Positions 31,216 through 40,723 of a DNA stretch of 64,000 nt are shown here, in pieces. The first letter of the stretch is position 1. Every line of letters begins with the position of its first letter. The notes under the pieces were generated by a model, which was not told where the DNA came from, searched no databases, and worked only from the letters and a program-made list of their open reading frames with translations. The translations under genes were made by a program, and so were the position numbers. Source of the stretch: Cognataquiflexum rubidum. GTDB taxonomy: Bacteria; Bacteroidota; Bacteroidia; Cytophagales; Cyclobacteriaceae. The stretch is taken from the NCBI RefSeq assembly GCF_022538115.1, contig NZ_JAKZAL010000008.1, positions 1 to 64,000 on the forward strand. Reading direction: 5' to 3'.

Positions 31216-31240
31216 AAAAGCGGCAATTTGGCCGCTTTTG
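31216..31240. terminator. Bidirectional-looking terminator between convergent genes
   Basis: AAAAGCGGC (31216-31224) pairs with GCCGCTTTT (31231-31239) around a 6-nt loop. The flanking A and T runs let it serve both the S41 gene and the convergent hydrolase gene. Confidence 0.88.
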
Positions 31241-31311
31241 TCATTTAAGAAGGGTTGGTTTATTATCTTTTTTTTTCCGATTGCTTTTTCTTGGGTTTAA
31301 ACATCCAGCTT

Positions 31312-32115
31312 CTACCTGGATGTTTTAGAGGCAAGGAAATTGGCAGTTTCATCAACCAAATTATTATGACCTGATTTCAATACATATAGGGAAATATGTG
31401 GGATTTTGGAATTGAATCGGCTTAAGTTTTCAGTTGTGACCATTTTATCATATTCACCCGTGAACAATGAAATGGGAGTATGGTTCATCCTGATCATCTT
31501 GATGATTTGCCCCAAATCGGGCCGCAACGGCTTGAATACATTCCAAGTAAAATATACCTGAGCTCTCATTGTCCTGGTGCCCATTTGAGATTTGACAAAT
31601 TTGATTAGGCTACTTTGCAGAAGTCCGAGCCGATGAAAAAAATCCATTGTCCTAAAAAACCTTTCCGGGTGAAATACAACATGCCTGAACAATCGGTTTA
31701 GGATGCCGGGAAATGTGGCCATGTTGTACCAAAAGCCTGTTTTGATACCATCAGGCGCCATCAGAAGGAGTGATTTGACGAAATTTGGAAACAACTCATA
31801 CGTGATCAGACAAAATTTTCCGCCCATGCTGTAACCTACAAGATGGAATTTTTCAAATTTTTCCTTTTCCATCAACAAAACCATGATTTCTCTCCAGATT
31901 TCTTTAGTCAATTTTTGTTTTACCGATTTCCAGCTGCTTTGTCCATGATAAAACATGTCAAATACCAAATAGCAGTCATTTTCTTGTTTCAAGGGTAAAA
32001 ATGAATCGTAAGCTTTCATGTTTTGACCGAAACCATGGAAAAGTAAGTGGATGTTTTCACCACTGCCATGCTTTTTGTACGCCAAATGACCAAAATTGGT
32101 CTCAAGAAACTCCAT
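31312..32115 (-). CDS. Alpha/beta hydrolase
   Basis: The 267-residue protein shows an oxyanion HGFG segment, nucleophile Ser in VGYSMGG, Asp in FTGEYDKM and the catalytic His in KSGHNNL. It has no signal peptide, so it is cytosolic. It resembles generic esterase/lipase-type hydrolases; the substrate is not known. It is followed by the terminator at 31216. Confidence 0.83.
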   Translation of the reverse strand: MEFLETNFGHLAYKKHGSGENIHLLFHGFGQNMKAYDSFLPLKQENDCYLVFDMFYHGQSSWKSVKQKLTKEIWREIMVLLMEKEKFEKFHLVGYSMGGKFCLITYELFPNFVKSLLLMAPDGIKTGFWYNMATFPGILNRLFRHVVFHPERFFRTMDFFHRLGLLQSSLIKFVKSQMGTRTMRAQVYFTWNVFKPLRPDLGQIIKMIRMNHTPISLFTGEYDKMVTTENLSRFNSKIPHISLYVLKSGHNNLVDETANFLASKTSR

Positions 32116-32339
32116 TTTTTAATTAAAACAAAATATAAACAAAGGTAACTTTTGTAAATTATTAATTTTCGAAATTAGGCTTTATTGATATAATATATTG
32201 AAAATAATGTAATATCAAAATTAAATATATTATTAAGTTAACATTAATCAATTTATCAAAATATTATTTTAAAAAAAAACTTTAGAAACTTTGAACTTTC
32301 AAATAGTTTCCTGAGTTTTGTCATCTAATTATAGAAAAT

Positions 32340-32948
32340 TTGGAGACAAGAAATAAAATTATTGAAACAGCTACCGAGCAGTTTATGCGGTTTGGTATAA
32401 GGTCCGTGACAATGGATGATATAGCGCGTCAGGCAGGCATATCGAAAAAGACCATTTATCAAGAATTTACAGATAAAAATCATTTGGTGTTCGAAACATT
32501 TGCAGCCTCTTTGGACCAGGATAAATGCATGATGGAAACTTTCCCGAAATTGACTGATGGCATCATTGAGCATCTGGTGGGGGTTTCCACTTACATGAGA
32601 AAACGTTTTGCGGATATGAATCCTCTCGTCATGAATGAATTGCAGCGTTACTTTCCCCAATGTTGGCAATTATTTGAAGATTTCAAGCAAACTCATATTG
32701 TCAGAGAAGTAATTACTGTACTAGAGAAAGGTAAAGAGGAAGGTTTTTTTAGACCCGAGATCAACAACGAAATCATTGCATTGCTAAGAATGGAACAGAT
32801 GATGATCACTTTTGATCCCATCAAATTTCCCCCCTCAAAATACAACATGGTCGATTTACAGATAGAAATTTTCGAACACTTTCTTTACGGAATTTTTACA
32901 GAAAAAGGAAGAGAAGCATACTTAAAACAGAAAAACGAAAACCAATGA
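32340..32948 (+). CDS. TetR-family regulator of the efflux operon
   Basis: The 202-residue protein has the N-terminal TetR helix-turn-helix (ITMDDIARQAGISKKTIYQEF-like, about 8-50) and an all-helical ligand domain. An in-frame TAG at 32304 and the absence of any ATG before the helix-turn-helix make TTG 32340 the likely start. Its stop overlaps the TolC start (ATGA at 32945), so it is the first gene of the efflux operon and probably its autoregulated repressor. Confidence 0.87.
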   Translation: METRNKIIETATEQFMRFGIRSVTMDDIARQAGISKKTIYQEFTDKNHLVFETFAASLDQDKCMMETFPKLTDGIIEHLVGVSTYMRKRFADMNPLVMNELQRYFPQCWQLFEDFKQTHIVREVITVLEKGKEEGFFRPEINNEIIALLRMEQMMITFDPIKFPPSKYNMVDLQIEIFEHFLYGIFTEKGREAYLKQKNENQ

Positions 32949-34303
32949 AAACCACAGCCAAAAAGCTCTTGGGAATAGGGATATTCCTTTTTGCAATGTT
33001 GATGGAAGGACATGCCCAATCGGAGAAGGTCCTGCAATTGACACTTGAAGAAAGTTTGCGGTATGCCTTGGAAAACAATGTGGATGCTAAAAACGCCCAG
33101 TTGGAGACCTTGATTGCTAAAGCACAGATAGTGGAACGTCGCTCCGCAGGATTACCTCAGGTGACCGGTAGCTACGATGTTACCCATAATGCCGCGATTC
33201 CGGTTGTCTTTGTTCCCAATGAAGGTGCGTTTCAACAGCCTGATATTGATTCAGATGTACTTCCTTTGAGACTGGGTGTCAATTACAGTTCAGCATTGGT
33301 GTTCCAACTCAATCAAATGATTTTTGACGGATCGTATTTTGTGGGGCTAAAAGCTGCGCGGACTTACAAGATGTTGACTGATTTTGACAAGGAAAAGAGT
33401 GAAATTGATGTCAAGGAAACGATCAAGAAAGCATATTTTTCTGTATTGGTAAATGAACAGAGAAGTCTATTGATCGGAGCTAATCTTGGCAGATTAGATA
33501 CTTTACTCAAAGAAACTCAGGCTTTATTTGAGGCAGGATTTTCAGAGAAAATCGATGTTTCTAGGATAAAGGTTCAGCGCAATAACCTTAAAACAGAAAT
33601 GGATAGGGTAAAAGCAGCACGCGACATTAGCCTTCAACTGTTGAAACTGCAAATGGGGCTACCCATGGATTACGATATCATACTAAGCGAAAGCCTGCAG
33701 GATTTGAATAGTCCGGCAGAAATCAATGAACTGTTTGCTTTCCAAGGAACGAGAAGGGTGGAAGTGGATCAGATCAATACCAACATTGATCTGGTTGACT
33801 TGGATATCAAATTTTCGCATTCACAATATATCCCCAACCTTGACCTTTTTGGGACATACCAGAGAAATGCCGCTGCACAGTCCACAGGCTTAATTTGGGA
33901 AAGAGACAGATGGGTGACTGGAGCTTTTATCGGGTTGAGACTGAGCATTCCAATTTTTGACGGTTTGCTAAAAAGCTCTCAGATCCAGCAAAAGAGAGCA
34001 CAGTTAAGTCAATTGGAGAACCAAAAATTATTCTTAGAAAGCAACATTGAGGTAGAGAAATTTCAGGCTAGGACCAACCTTGAAAATAACCTACAGGCAC
34101 TAAAGGTACAGCAGGAAAACCGGGAACTTGCTTTGGAAGTATTCCGAATGGCCAAAATCAAGTACGAGGAAGGTGTCGGTTCCAACCTTGAAGTGGTAGA
34201 AGCGGATTCCGCATTAAAGGATTCTGAAACAAATTATTTCTCAGCACTTTATGATGCTTTGATAGCCAAAGTGGATCTGGAAAAAGCATTGGGTTTATTA
34301 TAA
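32945..34303 (+). CDS. TolC-family outer-membrane efflux protein
   Basis: The 452-residue protein has a signal peptide ending GHAQS and two OEP-type helical repeats with typical TolC phrases (LTLEESLRYALENN near the N-terminus, KYEEGVGSNLEVVEADSAL near the C-terminus). It forms the outer-membrane channel of a tripartite pump with the next two genes. Start overlaps the TetR stop by 4 bp. Confidence 0.92.
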   Translation: MKTTAKKLLGIGIFLFAMLMEGHAQSEKVLQLTLEESLRYALENNVDAKNAQLETLIAKAQIVERRSAGLPQVTGSYDVTHNAAIPVVFVPNEGAFQQPDIDSDVLPLRLGVNYSSALVFQLNQMIFDGSYFVGLKAARTYKMLTDFDKEKSEIDVKETIKKAYFSVLVNEQRSLLIGANLGRLDTLLKETQALFEAGFSEKIDVSRIKVQRNNLKTEMDRVKAARDISLQLLKLQMGLPMDYDIILSESLQDLNSPAEINELFAFQGTRRVEVDQINTNIDLVDLDIKFSHSQYIPNLDLFGTYQRNAAAQSTGLIWERDRWVTGAFIGLRLSIPIFDGLLKSSQIQQKRAQLSQLENQKLFLESNIEVEKFQARTNLENNLQALKVQQENRELALEVFRMAKIKYEEGVGSNLEVVEADSALKDSETNYFSALYDALIAKVDLEKALGLL

Positions 34304-34332
34304 CTTATCAAAAGAAAAAACATACAGAAAAT

Positions 34333-35457
34333 ATGAAAACAAATTTTCCCTTTTTAATCATCATTTTGGTTTTGGTTGCATCATGCGGCCCCAAAGATGA
34401 GATTACCGTCAAAAAAGAAGAATTGGCTAAAATGAAGTCTGAGGCTGCCAGTCTCAGAACATCGATAGAAACCTTGGAAAAAGAAATTGCGGTATTGGAT
34501 CCTGAGTTTGCAAAAGAAAACAGGAAATCAATCTTGATTTCAACAACAAATGTTGAAAAAAAGCATTTTGAGCATTTTGTCGAAGTTACGGGATCGGTAT
34601 TGTCCAAGAAAAATGTCAGCATCTCGGGTGAAGTACTGGGCAGAATCCAAGAAATCACAGCTGTAGAAGGAATGAGGGTAAGCAAAGGTCAGATTTTGGC
34701 CAAAATAGATGCAGAAACTATCCTCAGAAACATTGACGAAGTTGAAAAGCAATTAGAATTGGCGACTATCCTTTTTGATAAGCAGGACAGGTTATGGAAG
34801 CAGCAAATAGGTACTGAAATCCAATATTTGGAATCTAAGAATAGAAAGGAATCTTTGGAAACCAATTTGGCGACTTTGAAGTCACAGCAATCAAAAACTT
34901 TGGTAAGGGCGCCTTTCAACGGAACGGTGGAAAATGTTCAAGTTAGATTGGGTGAATTGGTTCAGCCAGGAGTGCCCATGTTTCAGTTTGTGGGTGACAG
35001 CGACTTGTTTATTGAAGCCGATGTTTCTGAAAAATATGTTGGTTTGATCCAAAGAGGTGATTCTGTTGAGGTTAGTTTTCCTTCAGTTGAAAAGGAATTG
35101 AGTGCAAGGATTACATCGGTTGGAGCCATCATTAATCCTAATAACAGGACTTTTAAAGTTGAAATCGCAGTTCCTTCTTTGGAATTTTTGAAGCCAAACA
35201 TGATTTCCGTGATCAAGATCAAGGATTATGAAAACCTAACAGCAGTGACAGTACCCAATTATTTGATCCTACAGGACAATAAAGGCGATTATGTATTTAC
35301 TGTGGATGAAAGCCTGAGTAAGAAAAGGTATGTCAAACGAGGAAAAACATATAAAGAGGTAACTGAAATTTTGGAAGGCTTGACAGGTTCAGAAGTTCTT
35401 ATCGACAAAGGATTCAGAGAAGTAGGAGATAATTTTGTTGTAAACATTGCCAAGTAA
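34333..35457 (+). CDS. RND efflux periplasmic adaptor (MFP), lipoprotein
   Basis: The 374-residue adaptor has a lipoprotein leader with the acceptor Cys at residue 18 (LVASCGP), a coiled coil just after, a biotinyl-lipoyl-like half (VEGMRVSKGQILAKID), a helical hairpin, the returning half (VRAPFNGTVENVQVRLGELV) and a beta-barrel domain. It links the inner-membrane RND pump to the TolC channel. It lies 29 nt after tolC and 7 nt before the pump gene. Confidence 0.92.
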   Translation: MKTNFPFLIIILVLVASCGPKDEITVKKEELAKMKSEAASLRTSIETLEKEIAVLDPEFAKENRKSILISTTNVEKKHFEHFVEVTGSVLSKKNVSISGEVLGRIQEITAVEGMRVSKGQILAKIDAETILRNIDEVEKQLELATILFDKQDRLWKQQIGTEIQYLESKNRKESLETNLATLKSQQSKTLVRAPFNGTVENVQVRLGELVQPGVPMFQFVGDSDLFIEADVSEKYVGLIQRGDSVEVSFPSVEKELSARITSVGAIINPNNRTFKVEIAVPSLEFLKPNMISVIKIKDYENLTAVTVPNYLILQDNKGDYVFTVDESLSKKRYVKRGKTYKEVTEILEGLTGSEVLIDKGFREVGDNFVVNIAK

Positions 35458-35464
35458 AATTGTT

Positions 35465-38400
35465 ATGGCAGAGCTAGAAGAAAAGAAAAAAGGAGTAATA
35501 CGGGAGTTTGGAATCAGTTCCTTTTCCGTAGACAATCAGATATCCGTACTCATACTTGTGATCATTATCACAATATTGGGTTTTGGGGCTTACAGGTCGA
35601 TGCCCAAGGAAAGTTTCCCTGAAATCATCATTCCGACCGTCTATGTGGGTACAGCCTATCCGGGAAACTCTCCGGTGGATATGGAGAATTTGATTACAAG
35701 ACCGATTGAAAAGGAGCTTAAATCTCTCAATAACGTCAAAAATATCACTTCTACTTCTGTTCAAGATTTTTCATCCGTGGTGGTAGAATTTAATCCGGGA
35801 GTGGAGATTGCCAAAGCAATTCAAGACGTGAAAGATGCCGTGGACAAATCCAAGAGCGAACTCCCCACGGATCTTGACCAAGAACCTGATGTTTTGGAAA
35901 TCAACACCTCCGACTTTCCGATTATGAATGTCAATATTTCGGGAAACTATTCAGAAGAAGAGTTGAAGAAATATGGGGAATTTTTGGAGGACGAGATAGA
36001 GAAATTGGCTGAAATTTCCAAAGCCGAGCTTCGTGGAACCATAGAAAGAGAAATCCGGGTAGACGCGGATATCTATAAAATGGAGGCTTTAGGGGTTTCA
36101 TTCAGTGATATTTCAGATGCGATTTCACAGGAAAACGTGACCATCTCCGGAGGGAATATTCTCTCAGGGGATTTTAGAAGATCATTGAGGGTTACAGGAG
36201 AATTCAAATCGCCTGATGAATTGAATGACATTATCATCAAAACAGAGGAGAGTAAAATCGTCTATATCCGGGATGTAGCTACTGTCACCGACACATATAA
36301 AGAAAGAATAAGTTATGCCCGTAGCAACGAACTTCCTGTGGTCACTGTCAATGTGATCAAAAGGAGTGGAGAAAACCTCTTGGATGCTGCTGATAAGATC
36401 AAAGAAATCATACAGGAAGCCAAAGCTCAAAGATTTCCCCAGGATTTGGAAATCAGCATTACCAATGACCAATCCAAAACAACAAGGGCGCAGGTGGCCG
36501 ATCTGGAAAACAGTATCATCTTCGGTGTCATTTTGGTGGTATTGGTTTTGATGTTTTTCTTGGGTTTCAGAAATGCGCTCTTCGTGGGTATTGCGATCCC
36601 GCTTTCCATGTTTATTTCTTTCTTGATTTTGAGTTCGTTGGGAATATCACTCAACCTGATGGTCCTGTTTGCCTTGATCCTTGCTTTGGGGATGTTGGTA
36701 GATAATGGAATCGTAGTCGTGGAAAATATTTACAGACTCATGAGTGAGGGATTGTCACCTGTCCGGGCAGCAAAAGAAGGAGTTGGAGAAGTCGCCTGGC
36801 CAATCATAACCTCTACAGCTACCACTTTGGCTGCGTTTCTGCCACTGGCTTTTTGGGATGATATCATTGGGGAATTTATGAAATACCTTCCCATCACGCT
36901 TATTATTGTATTGTCTTCCTCATTGTTTGTGGCCTTGGTTGTCAATCCTGCTTTGGCTTCAGTGTATATGAAAGTGGAGAACTTGGACATCGTCAAGTCA
37001 AAAAAGAGGCCTTTGGTTATTGCATTTGTGCTTACTGTGATGGCCATCATTGGATACATTGCCGGTTGGATTGCTTTTGCAAACATTTTAATGCTTGCAG
37101 CCATCTTTACGGTTTTCAATGTTTTTGTCTTGCGTGATGCTATCCGTTGGTTCCAAAATGTACTTCTTGTCAATCTTGAAAATACTTACGAAAAGACTTT
37201 GGCCTTTGCTTTAAGAGGCAGAAATCCATATTTCATCTTTTTTGGTACATTCTTGCTTTTGATATTCTCTGTCGTCTTACTTGGTATCAGAGCCCCAAAG
37301 GTTCTTTTCTTCCCTGACAACCAACCTGCTTTGGTCAATATCTTTATCGAAAATCCCATTGGAACTGATACGGAAGCGACCAATTCATTTATGGTGGATA
37401 GGATGGAAGGAGATTTGTTAAAATTGCTTGATCCTTACGGTGCGATCATCGAATCTGTGATCACCCAAGTAGGTGAAGGTACAGGCGATCAGACTATGGG
37501 TCCAAGTATTGCCAACACACCGCACAAAGCGAAAATCACCATCAGCTTTGTGGAATATCAATTTAGACAAGGAGTGAATACCAATAAAATCATGGATGAA
37601 ATCCGTGAAATGGTCGAGGTTTATCCTGGTGTTTTGGTTACTGTAAATAAGCAAACCAATGGACCACCTGTGGGTAAGCCTGTGAATATCGAGGTAAGCG
37701 GTGAAAATTTCGAGCAATTGATCGGTTTCGTTGGACAGTTCAGGGAAGACCTAGCTTCTGCCAATGTACCGGGAATTGAGGAATTGAAATCCGACCTTGA
37801 ATTGGGTAGCCCGGAGGTAATTCTCAATATTGACCGAGAAAACGCCAGACGATTTGGACTTTCTACTTCCACGATAGCCAATGAATTGAGAACTGCTTTG
37901 TTTGGATTTGAAGTATCCAAATACAAGGAGGGAGAGGAAGATTATCCGATCCAACTCAGGTTAAGTGATGAATATCGGTATGATATCTCTACCCTGATCA
38001 ATAAAAAGATCAACTTCAGAGACAAATTTGGAAATAAAAAAGAGGTTCCGATTTCAGCAGTTGCTGATTTGCAGTACGGTTCGACTTACGGTTCAGTCAA
38101 AAGAAAAGACTTGAATAAAGTGATCACCATTTTCTCCAATGTGACTGACGGCTATAACCCAACAGAGATCAATAACCAATTGAAAGAGTTGGTTGCACAA
38201 TATGAAGTGCCGGATGGCGTTATTGTGAAGTTTACAGGAGAGCAGGAAGAACAGGCGAAATCTACCGCGTTCTTGATGAATGCCTTGTTTATTGCCATTT
38301 CAGTGATATTCCTGATCATTGTAGCCCAATTCAACTCAGTGACTACGCCATTGATCATCATGGCGTCTGTTGTCCTGAGTACCATTGGTGTATTCTTGGG

Positions 38401-38875
38401 ATTGGTGATCTTCAATATGGACTTTGTAGTGATCATGACCGGTATCGGGATCATTTCTCTAGCAGGGGTTGTCGTCAACAATGCCATTGTATTGATTGAT
38501 TACACCAATCTTGTAAGACAAAGAAAAAGAGAAGAGTTGAATACTCCTGAAGGGGAATTCCTGCCATTCAATGAATTGCTTGGAAGTATAATCCTCGCGG
38601 GAAAAACAAGATTAAGGCCGGTATTGCTGACAGCGATCACCACTGTGCTTGGTTTGATTCCTTTGGCTATCGGAATGAACATCAATTTCGCGACCTTATT
38701 CAGTTCATTTGACCCGCAGTTTTATGTCGGGGGAGACAACGCAGCGTTTTGGGGACCGATGGCTTGGACAGTAATATTTGGTCTAACCTTTGCGACCTTC
38801 CTGACGTTAGTAGTCGTACCTGTCATGTATTTATTGGCAGATAAATTAAACATGTTGATTCGTAGATTGAAATAA
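35465..38875 (+). CDS. RND-family efflux permease
   Basis: The 1136-residue inner-membrane protein has the RND layout of two halves, each with one N-terminal helix, a large periplasmic loop and five or six helices, and the acidic membrane segment LGMLVDNGIVVVENI. It is a little longer than the usual 1020-1050 residues. It belongs to the AcrB/HAE-type group; the substrate is unknown. ATG 35465 (MAELEEKKKG) is preferred over TTG 35447. It closes the tetR-tolC-MFP-RND operon, with a terminator at 38911. Confidence 0.93.
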   Translation: MAELEEKKKGVIREFGISSFSVDNQISVLILVIIITILGFGAYRSMPKESFPEIIIPTVYVGTAYPGNSPVDMENLITRPIEKELKSLNNVKNITSTSVQDFSSVVVEFNPGVEIAKAIQDVKDAVDKSKSELPTDLDQEPDVLEINTSDFPIMNVNISGNYSEEELKKYGEFLEDEIEKLAEISKAELRGTIEREIRVDADIYKMEALGVSFSDISDAISQENVTISGGNILSGDFRRSLRVTGEFKSPDELNDIIIKTEESKIVYIRDVATVTDTYKERISYARSNELPVVTVNVIKRSGENLLDAADKIKEIIQEAKAQRFPQDLEISITNDQSKTTRAQVADLENSIIFGVILVVLVLMFFLGFRNALFVGIAIPLSMFISFLILSSLGISLNLMVLFALILALGMLVDNGIVVVENIYRLMSEGLSPVRAAKEGVGEVAWPIITSTATTLAAFLPLAFWDDIIGEFMKYLPITLIIVLSSSLFVALVVNPALASVYMKVENLDIVKSKKRPLVIAFVLTVMAIIGYIAGWIAFANILMLAAIFTVFNVFVLRDAIRWFQNVLLVNLENTYEKTLAFALRGRNPYFIFFGTFLLLIFSVVLLGIRAPKVLFFPDNQPALVNIFIENPIGTDTEATNSFMVDRMEGDLLKLLDPYGAIIESVITQVGEGTGDQTMGPSIANTPHKAKITISFVEYQFRQGVNTNKIMDEIREMVEVYPGVLVTVNKQTNGPPVGKPVNIEVSGENFEQLIGFVGQFREDLASANVPGIEELKSDLELGSPEVILNIDRENARRFGLSTSTIANELRTALFGFEVSKYKEGEEDYPIQLRLSDEYRYDISTLINKKINFRDKFGNKKEVPISAVADLQYGSTYGSVKRKDLNKVITIFSNVTDGYNPTEINNQLKELVAQYEVPDGVIVKFTGEQEEQAKSTAFLMNALFIAISVIFLIIVAQFNSVTTPLIIMASVVLSTIGVFLGLVIFNMDFVVIMTGIGIISLAGVVVNNAIVLIDYTNLVRQRKREELNTPEGEFLPFNELLGSIILAGKTRLRPVLLTAITTVLGLIPLAIGMNINFATLFSSFDPQFYVGGDNAAFWGPMAWTVIFGLTFATFLTLVVVPVMYLLADKLNMLIRRLK

Positions 38876-38910
38876 CATGATTAAATAAAGGTTGGTGGTT
38901 TTTAAATGTC

Positions 38911-38948
38911 AAAACCCTCGGAGTAATATTCCGGGGGTTTTTATTTTT
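38911..38948 (+). terminator. Terminator of the RND efflux operon
   Basis: AAAACCCTCGG (38911-38921) pairs with CCGGGGGTTT (38931-38940), with one mismatch, around a 9-nt loop and runs into a T-rich tract. Confidence 0.78.
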
Positions 38949-38985
38949 AGGAAAAAAGTAATGGGTGTCAAGAACTGAAAATCCT

Positions 38986-38993
38986 TATTTTTG
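38986..38993 (+). promoter_or_regulatory. Candidate Bacteroidota -7 box for the UpxY-like gene
   Basis: TATTTTTG matches the TAnnTTTG consensus exactly and lies 22 nt before ATG 39016. No good -33 TTTG was found at the usual spacing. Confidence 0.45.
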
Positions 38994-39015
38994 CAGGCGT
39001 AAAATAAATTTTTAT

Positions 39016-39513
39016 ATGTCAGAATTAAAGTGGTTTGTCCTTTATACTACCTCAAGGTCAGAGAAAAAAGTAGCCAAAAGACTGGAAGAAATGGGTGTTG
39101 AGGTCTTTTTACCCATTGTGGAAGAATTGAGACAATGGAGCGACAGAAAGAAAAAAGTACAAAAGGCACTATTCAATGGATATGTTTTCGTCAAGACTTC
39201 CAAACCCAAATTGTGGGAATCACTTCAGGTACCTGGAGCTGTGAAGTTTGTGAATTTTTCTGGGGAACATGCCACTGTCAGAGACGAAGAAATTGCGACG
39301 ATCAAGAGGATATTGGATACCGGAGTAGCCGTCGAGACGGATGGTTCTGACATCTCAGCCGGTGAGCAAGTGGAAATTTTGGGAGGCCCGCTTCAGAACA
39401 TGAAAGGGGAATGCGTCAATAAAGGCAACAAAGATTACTTTATCATCAGGATTCCGGGAATCAACCAAAACTTGTTAGTAAATATCGAAAGGAAATACTT
39501 GAAGGTTGTCTGA
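39016..39513 (+). CDS. UpxY/NusG-like transcription antitermination factor
   Basis: The 165-residue protein has a NusG N-terminal domain (KWFVLYTTSRSEKKVAKRLE) and a C-terminal KOW-like part (AGEQVEILGGPLQNMKGE). The pattern fits specialised NusG paralogues of the UpxY group, which in Bacteroides promote transcription through long capsule operons. The start at ATG 39016 gives the conserved N-terminus and places the TAnnTTTG box upstream; ATG-less extension to 38965 would overlap it. No polysaccharide operon follows here, so its target is elsewhere or the gene is an orphan. Confidence 0.85.
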   Translation: MSELKWFVLYTTSRSEKKVAKRLEEMGVEVFLPIVEELRQWSDRKKKVQKALFNGYVFVKTSKPKLWESLQVPGAVKFVNFSGEHATVRDEEIATIKRILDTGVAVETDGSDISAGEQVEILGGPLQNMKGECVNKGNKDYFIIRIPGINQNLLVNIERKYLKVV

Positions 39514-39569
39514 TCAAATATTGCTTTTTCTGGAAAAGTCCTTGCAGTGGCAAACCGCCATTATTTGTT

Positions 39570-40271
39570 CTAGTTTCTCAAAAATCTCCTGTAGACCAAT
39601 TGAGTCTGGACAAAGTGGTCATTGAATTGGTTGTACCCCAAATTCCCGTCGAGATTATCGGAGAATGAAAACATCCCTTTGAATTCAAGGGATAAATCTG
39701 ATAAGGGGCTGATGCTGTAACTGAATCCGACCATGCCGGGAATATAAAAGGAATTGGAAGACTTTTGAAATTCAGCAGCATTGTCATCAAAGGAAAAAGC
39801 CTCTTTTCTTCTTACTTGAATAAATCCCACTCCAGTTCCAAGATAGGCGTTGAATCTTCCTCTATTCAAATGGGAATTATAAGGAATCAGGTAGATGACA
39901 GGCATCAGGTCTAGGAAATAAGCCTGTCCCCTAAATCTGAAGGCACCGCCGGAATCTTCCCAAGTTTCAGTAGCATAATCCCGCTCAGTTCCTCCGCTTT
40001 CTACTATCTGTATTCCTGCTGTAGCTTGCAATGCAAATCTGTTTCCCAATTTCCGGAGATAGGCCAAGGAAAAAGCCGGATTCCATTTGAAATCCAAGGA
40101 ATTATAAATACCTCCATTGTCAGCGTACATAAATGAGGGACCTGCACCTATGGCAATTGAATTTTTCCTTTCGTATTTGTCTCTGTAGAGGCTTTGTCCA
40201 AGTGTTTCCACTTGGGTAGAAAATAGAAAAAGGTAAATCAGAACGGCAGAAAAGAATCCTTTCTTAATCAT
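39570..40271 (-). CDS. Outer-membrane beta-barrel protein
   Basis: The 233-residue protein has a signal peptide (about 1-26) and alternating aromatic/polar beta-strand segments (GAGPSFMYADNGG, YLGTGVGFIQV, FYIPGMVGFSYSI) ending in a strand with aromatic residues. It looks like an eight-stranded outer-membrane barrel of the OmpA/PorT-like type found widely in Bacteroidota. No specific function can be assigned. Confidence 0.72.
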   Translation of the reverse strand: MIKKGFFSAVLIYLFLFSTQVETLGQSLYRDKYERKNSIAIGAGPSFMYADNGGIYNSLDFKWNPAFSLAYLRKLGNRFALQATAGIQIVESGGTERDYATETWEDSGGAFRFRGQAYFLDLMPVIYLIPYNSHLNRGRFNAYLGTGVGFIQVRRKEAFSFDDNAAEFQKSSNSFYIPGMVGFSYSISPLSDLSLEFKGMFSFSDNLDGNLGYNQFNDHFVQTQLVYRRFLRN

Positions 40272-40522
40272 ATTGGATAAATTTAGCTTGTCGAACCGGA
40301 ATAGAAGTAGGTGATTGGTGGTGGTTCAACCAAGAATTAGCGAAATAAATGTATAAAATATTATGTGCATGTACGCAATATTGCCAGTGAAAGAGTAACT
40401 CAAAAGAATTCAACGATAAGGACTAACATGTCCGGTGCATCGGTCTTCCGACCTCTGTCCCGACTAAAGTAGATTATTGGGTTACTGGTGAAGAAGTGTA
40501 TATCCATTTGATATGGTAACAA

Positions 40523-40723
40523 TTATGCTTCATCATCCTCTAAGGCTTTCGAGATTTCGGATTCCGTGGATTTCAATTTCCTCTTGCAGTCTTTGACAAG
40601 GGCTGCCGCTTCCTTCACCAACACAGACAATTCGTCCATTCCTTTTTCTCCACTTTCGAGGATCGAGACAATTTCCTCAATCCGGCTTATGGCCTGATCA
40701 TAACTCATCGCATTATTTTCCAT
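40523..40723 (-). CDS. xseB: Exodeoxyribonuclease VII small subunit
   Basis: The 66-residue protein has the XseB signature: MSYDQAISRIEEIVSILESGE followed by a helical coiled region and an acidic tail. Several XseB chains bind XseA to form the single-strand-specific exonuclease VII. It overlaps the xseA stop by 11 bp, so the two are coupled. Confidence 0.92.
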   Translation of the reverse strand: MENNAMSYDQAISRIEEIVSILESGEKGMDELSVLVKEAAALVKDCKRKLKSTESEISKALEDDEA

